64,000 bases of DNA from [Pasteurella] mairii (GTDB lineage: Bacteria; Pseudomonadota; Gammaproteobacteria; Enterobacterales; Pasteurellaceae): contig UGSS01000002.1 in the NCBI GenBank assembly GCA_900454475.1, positions 2,127,605 through 2,191,604 of the forward strand, read 5' to 3'. Each line of letters starts with the position of its first letter. The stretch's first letter is position 1. Below, piece after piece: positions 60,328 through 64,000 of this stretch. Made by a program: the position numbers and the translations under genes. The notes under the pieces are model-generated. The model saw nothing but the letters and a program-made list of their open reading frames with translations. It was not told the origin of the DNA and ran no database searches.

Positions 60328-60606
60328 GACTTATCCTCCTGTATTTTGAATTTCGGTTGTCAGCCTTATTCATTATATAGCGAGGATTTTTCATTTCTGC
60401 TCAACGCTTACTTAAGCTTTTTGATTCCATACGCATAGCGTATGGTTATTACAGACAGACGAAGTCTGTCTGTAATAAAAATCCTTGTGGTTAGTAAAAC
60501 TCATAAGGATTATAGTAAAATTTAGTTAAGTAGTCTTTGTGCAACGCTACATAATACCGATTTTCTGTTATGATACGCATAAAATCACAGAAACCATCAA
60601 GTCATT
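60328..60606. other. Gap between IS200 tnpA and rsmE
   Basis: It contains the probable IS200 left-end region, the right copy of the double-hairpin repeat (60403-60478), an AATCCTT/AAGGATT pair (around 60480-60512), the right island-edge repeat (60533-60559), and a likely rsmE -10 TATGAT at 60569-60574. Confidence 0.55.
60403..60478. repeat. Direct repeat with two hairpins, right copy
   Basis: AACGCTTACTTAAGCTTTTT followed by stem CCATACGC/GCGTATGG (60427-60445, loop ATA) and a perfect 15-bp stem TTATTACAGACAGAC/GTCTGTCTGTAATAA (60446-60478, loop GAA). Homologous, same orientation, to 54754-54822; this copy has perfect stems and is therefore probably the younger. Confidence 0.8.
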
Positions 60607-61338
60607 ATGAGAATACCAAGAATTTACCATCCAACACCGTTAATACAACAAAAAACCTGTCAATTAAGCGAAGATGCCGTCAATCATGTAGGACGGGTAT
60701 TGCGTATGCAAGCGGGAGAACACCTTGAATTATTTGATGGCAGCAACTATATTTATCCGGCAGTGATTACGCAAGTCAACAAAAAAGCGGTTGAAGTGGA
60801 AATTGTCGGTCGCGAATATCGCTCATGCGAAAGCCCATTATTTATTCATTTAGGACAAGTGATTTCCCGTGGCGATCGCATGGAATTTACCATTCAAAAA
60901 TCCGTGGAATTGGGCGTAAACCTAATTACGCCATTGTGGTCAGAGCGCTGTGGCGTCAAATTAGATGCCCAACGGATGGAGAAAAAAAGCCAACAATGGC
61001 AAAAAATCGCTATTTCTGCTTGTGAACAATGTGGGCGCAATGTCATCCCGGAAATTCGCCCGATGATGAAATTATCGGATTGGTGTGCAGAGCAAGATGG
61101 AAGCCTAAAATTAAATTTACATCCGCGCGCTGCCCATTCTATTCGCACATTGCCACATATTCCTGCAGCTGGCGTGCGATTGCTGATTGGCTCGGAGGGC
61201 GGATTATCGCCGCAAGAAATTCAACAAACCGAGCAACAAGGATTTACCGACGTGTTGTTAGGACAACGTATTTTACGCACCGAAACCGCCGCTTTAGTCG
61301 CCATTAGCGCGCTACAAGTGTGTTTTGGTGATTTATAA
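60607..61338 (+). CDS. rsmE: 16S rRNA m3U1498 methyltransferase RsmE
   Basis: A 243-residue SPOUT methyltransferase. The N-terminal PUA-like part is [20 protein letters not shown], and the C-terminal knot has [20 protein letters not shown] and [20 protein letters not shown]. It methylates U1498 in the ribosomal P site. First gene of the rsmE-yqgE-ruvX set bordering the island. Confidence 0.96.
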   Translation: MRIPRIYHPTPLIQQKTCQLSEDAVNHVGRVLRMQAGEHLELFDGSNYIYPAVITQVNKKAVEVEIVGREYRSCESPLFIHLGQVISRGDRMEFTIQKSVELGVNLITPLWSERCGVKLDAQRMEKKSQQWQKIAISACEQCGRNVIPEIRPMMKLSDWCAEQDGSLKLNLHPRAAHSIRTLPHIPAAGVRLLIGSEGGLSPQEIQQTEQQGFTDVLLGQRILRTETAALVAISALQVCFGDL

Positions 61339-61380
61339 GAGATTAGGAAAGCAAAAACCGATTGGCTCGGTTAAGGAGCA

Positions 61381-61941
61381 ATGATGGAACTACAAAATCA
61401 TTTTTTGATTGCCATGCCGCATTTACATGATGACTATTTTCACCGTGCGGTAGTCTATGTGTGTGAGCATAATGAACAAGGCTCTATGGGTTTGGTGATC
61501 ACACACCCTACCGATTTAAGCATTGCCGAACTTTGCGCCAAAATGAATTTCTTGATGGCAGATCGTCGCCATTATCCCGATAAATTGATCTTATCCGGCG
61601 GACCGGTTAATCTTGAGCGCGGTTTTATTTTGCATACACCAACCAAACAAGCCTTTCAGCACAGTTACAAAATCAGCGATCAATTAACGCTCACGACTTC
61701 GGCTGACGTTTTACAAACCTTTGGCACCGCAGCTCAGCCAGAAAAATATTTGATCACACTAGGCTGCGCCAGTTGGTCACCAAACCAATTAGAAAATGAA
61801 ATTGCCAATAACGATTGGCTGGTCGTCCCTGCCAATGAACAAATCTTGTTTCATACTCCTTATGAAAACCGTTGGCTGGAAGCGCAATTATTATTGGGTA
61901 TTCAACATCATCATTTGGCATATCAAGCGGGGCATTGTTAA
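61381..61941 (+). CDS. yqgE: UPF0301 family protein YqgE (AlgH family)
   Basis: A 186-residue protein of unknown function. Hallmarks: [54 protein letters not shown] and [20 protein letters not shown]. Two adjacent ATGs (61381, 61384) can start it. It ends in TAATG shared with the ruvX start; association with ruvX is conserved across gamma-proteobacteria. Confidence 0.93.
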   Translation: MMELQNHFLIAMPHLHDDYFHRAVVYVCEHNEQGSMGLVITHPTDLSIAELCAKMNFLMADRRHYPDKLILSGGPVNLERGFILHTPTKQAFQHSYKISDQLTLTTSADVLQTFGTAAQPEKYLITLGCASWSPNQLENEIANNDWLVVPANEQILFHTPYENRWLEAQLLLGIQHHHLAYQAGHC

Positions 61942-62375
61942 TGGGATTTACCGCATTAGCCTTTGATTTCGGCACCAAAAGTATCGGCTGCGCCGTCGGA
62001 CAAAGCATCACAGGTACAGCACAAGCCTTGCCAGCATTCAAAGCGCGAGATGGCATTCCTAATTGGCAACACATTGAAAAATGTTTACGGGAATGGAAAC
62101 CGCAAGTGGTAGTGGTAGGTCTTCCGCTCAATATGGACGGAAGCGAACAGGATTTAACCCAGCGTGCAAAAAAATTCGCCCAACGCTTACACGGACGCTT
62201 CGGGGTCAATGTGGTATTACAAGACGAACGCCTTACCACCACTGAAGCTCGTGCTGAACTCTTCCAACGTGGCGGCTTTAAAGCCCTAAACAAAGGTAAA
62301 ATCGACGGAATTTCCGCTTGCTTAATTTTAGAAAGCTGGTTTGAAAATGGTGTGGAAACCATAAAACAACCGTAA
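61941..62375 (+). CDS. ruvX: Holliday-junction resolvase-like / pre-16S rRNA nuclease YqgF
   Basis: A 144-residue RNase H-fold protein: [20 protein letters not shown] with the first acidic residue, [33 protein letters not shown] and a C-terminal Asp in [11 protein letters not shown]. In E. coli YqgF is implicated in 16S rRNA 5' maturation. The start at 61941 overlaps the yqgE stop by one base; a longer frame to 61872 lies inside yqgE and was rejected. Confidence 0.93.
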   Translation: MGFTALAFDFGTKSIGCAVGQSITGTAQALPAFKARDGIPNWQHIEKCLREWKPQVVVVGLPLNMDGSEQDLTQRAKKFAQRLHGRFGVNVVLQDERLTTTEARAELFQRGGFKALNKGKIDGISACLILESWFENGVETIKQP

Positions 62376-62480
62376 ATTTGACCGCACTTTTCCTTTCCCT
62401 CCTTTTCACCGCCAGCACAACGTGGCATTGCTAGGAAAATTTGCTCTGTTTGAGTGTGTACACAAGAAAAGTAATAAAAA

Positions 62481-62509
62481 AGCATAGCGCAAATGCTATA
62501 CTTTTTTTG
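62481..62509. terminator. Terminator between convergent ruvX and bamD
   Basis: AGCATAGC and GCTATACT (one G-T pair) with A's before and seven T's after, usable on both strands. An uptake signal lies upstream at about 62381. Confidence 0.75.
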
Positions 62510-62536
62510 TGGATTATTTTTTATTTCACCTATTTT

Positions 62537-63331
62537 TTATTTCGCCTGCGGTACCGTGATTAATTCAGGCTCTTTTGGTTTTTCTACTTCATCAAAATGC
62601 TTGCCTTGGTTGGCCTGGATTAAGGTTTCCGTTTGGTTTGCCAACTGGGTTAAATTCATTTTTTCATAAGCTTCTTTCATCAACGGTAGCGCATCTAACG
62701 TTGCTTGAGTGTCAGGATATTGACGTAACATGCCCACCACGCGGTTGGCGACCGCTACGTGTGCGTTGCGTTTGGCATAAAATTTAGCAATCGCCAACTC
62801 GTGACGCGCAAGGCTGGCTTTGATATATGCCATACGAGCAACCGCATCTGGCGCATAAACACTATTCGGGAAATGTTGCACTAAATTTTGGAAATTGGCA
62901 AAAGCGGTTTTAATTGATGAGTTTTCACGAGTGGCACGATCAACGCCAAAGAAATCTTGAATAAAGTTATCCCCCAAAGCAGAATTGGTTAACCCTGCCA
63001 TATAAATAACGTAATCTAAATTCGGGCTGTTCGGATGTAATTGTAAGAAACGATCAGCGGTAACCAAGGTTTTGGTGTAATCTTGCGATTTGTAATAGGC
63101 GTAAATCAAATTAAGCTGGGCTTGTTCGCTGTAAGCGGTTCCTGGGAAGCGGGTATTGACCGCGTCTAAATAGCGAATGGCTTGTGAATAATCCGCATTT
63201 TGCAAATAGGTTTGACCTTTATTATAAAGCTCTTGTTCCGAGCCTTGATCTACTGCTTTGTTGGAACTTGAACAGGCACTGATTGCCAAAGCAGCTAATG
63301 CAACGAGGGTAAGCGATTTTAATTTACGCAT
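62537..63331 (-). CDS. bamD: Outer-membrane assembly lipoprotein BamD (ComL)
   Basis: A 264-residue lipoprotein. The signal sequence MRKLKSLTLVALAALAISAC ends in the lipobox, with Cys20 as the lipidation site. It is followed by five TPR-like repeats (for example YNKGQTYLQNADYSQAIRYL and AQLNLIYAYYKSQDYTKTL). BamD is an essential BAM-complex subunit for beta-barrel insertion. Start at 63331 is chosen over 63358 because a signal peptide follows. Divergent from rluD, as in E. coli. Confidence 0.95.
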   Translation of the reverse strand: MRKLKSLTLVALAALAISACSSSNKAVDQGSEQELYNKGQTYLQNADYSQAIRYLDAVNTRFPGTAYSEQAQLNLIYAYYKSQDYTKTLVTADRFLQLHPNSPNLDYVIYMAGLTNSALGDNFIQDFFGVDRATRENSSIKTAFANFQNLVQHFPNSVYAPDAVARMAYIKASLARHELAIAKFYAKRNAHVAVANRVVGMLRQYPDTQATLDALPLMKEAYEKMNLTQLANQTETLIQANQGKHFDEVEKPKEPELITVPQAK

Positions 63332-63435
63332 TGGTTGATCCTTATTTTTTACGTGCAATGATAAATGAGTTACAATTATCCGATATTTTATATAACATTG
63401 CTAAATAAGCAAACTATTCACGGATTTTTTTATTT

Positions 63436-64000
63436 ATGGCACAACTTATTTTGTCGGCTGAAGTCCGACCAGAACAAATGGGACAACGATTAGACCAAAC
63501 TTTGGCGGAATTGTTCCCCGACTATTCCCGCTCGCGACTAAAAACCTGGATCGAAGGCGATTTGGTATTGGTTAACGGGCAAGTCAACAAGGTGCCAAGA
63601 AGCAAAGTCTATGGCGGTGAACAGGTGGAAATTACGGTGGAAGTGGATGATGAGACCCGCTTTGAAGCGGAAAATATTCCGCTGGATATCGTCTATGAAG
63701 ACGAGCATATTTTGGTGATCAATAAGCCGAAAGATTTTGTAGTTCACCCCGGTGCCGGCAATCCGAAAGGCACAGTATTAAATGCGCTACTTTATCATTA
63801 TCCTGAAATTGCAGAAGTACCTCGCGCCGGTATTGTGCACCGCCTGGATAAAGATACTACGGGCTTGATGGTGGTGGCAAAAACCATTCCAGCGCAAACC
63901 AAATTGGTGCGCGATTTGCAAAAACGCAAAATTATCCGTGAATATGAAGCCATTGCCAGTGGCATTATGACCAAAGGTGGTACGGTAGATCAACCCATGG
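63436..64000 (+). CDS. rluD: 23S rRNA pseudouridine synthase RluD, N-terminal 188 residues (runs off the window)
   Basis: It begins MAQLILSAEVRPEQMGQRLD. An S4 RNA-binding domain (about 15-80, YSRSRLKTWIEGDLVLVNGQ) is followed by the start of the RluA-type catalytic domain with HRLDKDTTGLMVVAK, whose Asp is the catalytic residue. RluD makes pseudouridines 1911, 1915 and 1917 in 23S rRNA helix 69. The gene is cut by the window end. Confidence 0.96.
   Translation, partial: MAQLILSAEVRPEQMGQRLDQTLAELFPDYSRSRLKTWIEGDLVLVNGQVNKVPRSKVYGGEQVEITVEVDDETRFEAENIPLDIVYEDEHILVINKPKDFVVHPGAGNPKGTVLNALLYHYPEIAEVPRAGIVHRLDKDTTGLMVVAKTIPAQTKLVRDLQKRKIIREYEAIASGIMTKGGTVDQPM

Larger units (their letters stand above)
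52325..60559. mobile_element. Accessory island carrying IetAS and IS remnants between tsuA/tusA-like and rsmE
   Basis: An 8.2-kb segment without uptake signals between two housekeeping loci. Its edges show an imperfect inverted repeat of 23 matching bases: CGGTATTATG then GTTGCACAAAGAC at 52325-52352, and its complement at 60533-60559. Inside are IS1595-family, IS1182-like and IS200-type sequences, ietA-ietS, and two broken frames of unknown origin. It is visibly more A+T-rich than its flanks. It is an accretion of mobile DNA and not one identifiable element. Confidence 0.7.

Noticed and set aside
52299-60606. CRISPR array within the accessory island
   Set aside because: Repeats seen here are single hairpin pairs or IS ends; there is no series of equal repeats with spacers and no cas gene.
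52299-60606. Prophage or integrative element with tRNA attachment site
   Set aside because: No integrase, phage structural gene, tRNA or tRNA fragment is visible; only transposase remnants and ietAS.
61754-62485. 243-codon minus-strand frame across yqgE and ruvX
   Set aside because: Both sense-strand proteins are clear family members with conserved motifs; the antisense frame is not protein-like.

Overview
The window looks like a chromosomal segment from a member of the Pasteurellaceae. By eye I count about 39 copies of the 9-base Haemophilus-type DNA uptake signal AAGTGCGGT or its complement. Gene order repeatedly matches Haemophilus and Pasteurella neighbourhoods: rpoE-rseA-rseB-rseC, yrdD-tsaC-aroE, rsmE-yqgE-ruvX, bamD/rluD, and a four-carbon acid-sugar cluster. 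I cannot name the species from the sequence alone.

Layout. 1-8,481 (minus strand): the complete spc ribosomal operon (rplN to rpmJ, with secY) followed by the alpha operon (rpsM, rpsK, rpsD, rpoA, start of rplQ), with its own promoter and S4-type leader. 8,732-14,808: chaA, lptD, tag, tal, rluE. 15,119-22,204: a D-erythronate/L-threonate catabolic operon (ltnD-otnK-otnC-otnI-denD-gntP) read away from a DeoR-type regulator, with a candidate CRP site and phased operator repeats between them. 22,205-26,743: yibQ, envC, gpmA, comM. 26,852-35,137: an L-galactonate-type sugar-acid cluster (GntR regulator, LgoD dehydrogenase, three-part TRAP transporter, UxaB, UxaA). It ends in a remnant that joins the start of KDPG aldolase (eda) to the end of KDG kinase (kdgK). 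35,178-52,298: housekeeping genes (yqhA, rmuC, yrdD, tsaC, aroE, gdhA, an MFS pump, mobB, rseCBA-rpoE, sdhE, dgkA, relA, rlmD, recO) and a thiosulfate uptake pair (tsuA, TusA-like). 60,607-64,000: rsmE, yqgE, ruvX, bamD and the start of rluD.

Between tsuA/tusA-like and rsmE lies an accessory island of about 8.2 kb (52,325-60,559) with no uptake signals. It holds two decayed IS1595-family transposases facing each other head to head, a decayed IS1182-like element, an apparently intact AAA ATPase/subtilisin-like protease pair (recognised as the IetAS anti-phage system), a second minimal IS1182-like end pair, a broken gene of unknown function, and an apparently intact IS200-type transposase. The ietAS segment is bracketed in a nested, symmetrical way: hairpin 2, IS1182-like element, hairpin 1, ietA-ietS, hairpin 1, IS1182-like mini-element, hairpin 2. 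This is what a replicative cointegrate or a captured circle carrying ietAS would leave behind.

How the genes work together. The erythronate/threonate operon would feed C4 sugar acids to dihydroxyacetone phosphate. The LgoD-TRAP-UxaB-UxaA cluster would import an aldonate and take it to 2-keto-3-deoxygluconate, but the local kinase and aldolase have been lost, so that route needs copies elsewhere. ComM and the many uptake signals fit a naturally transformable organism.
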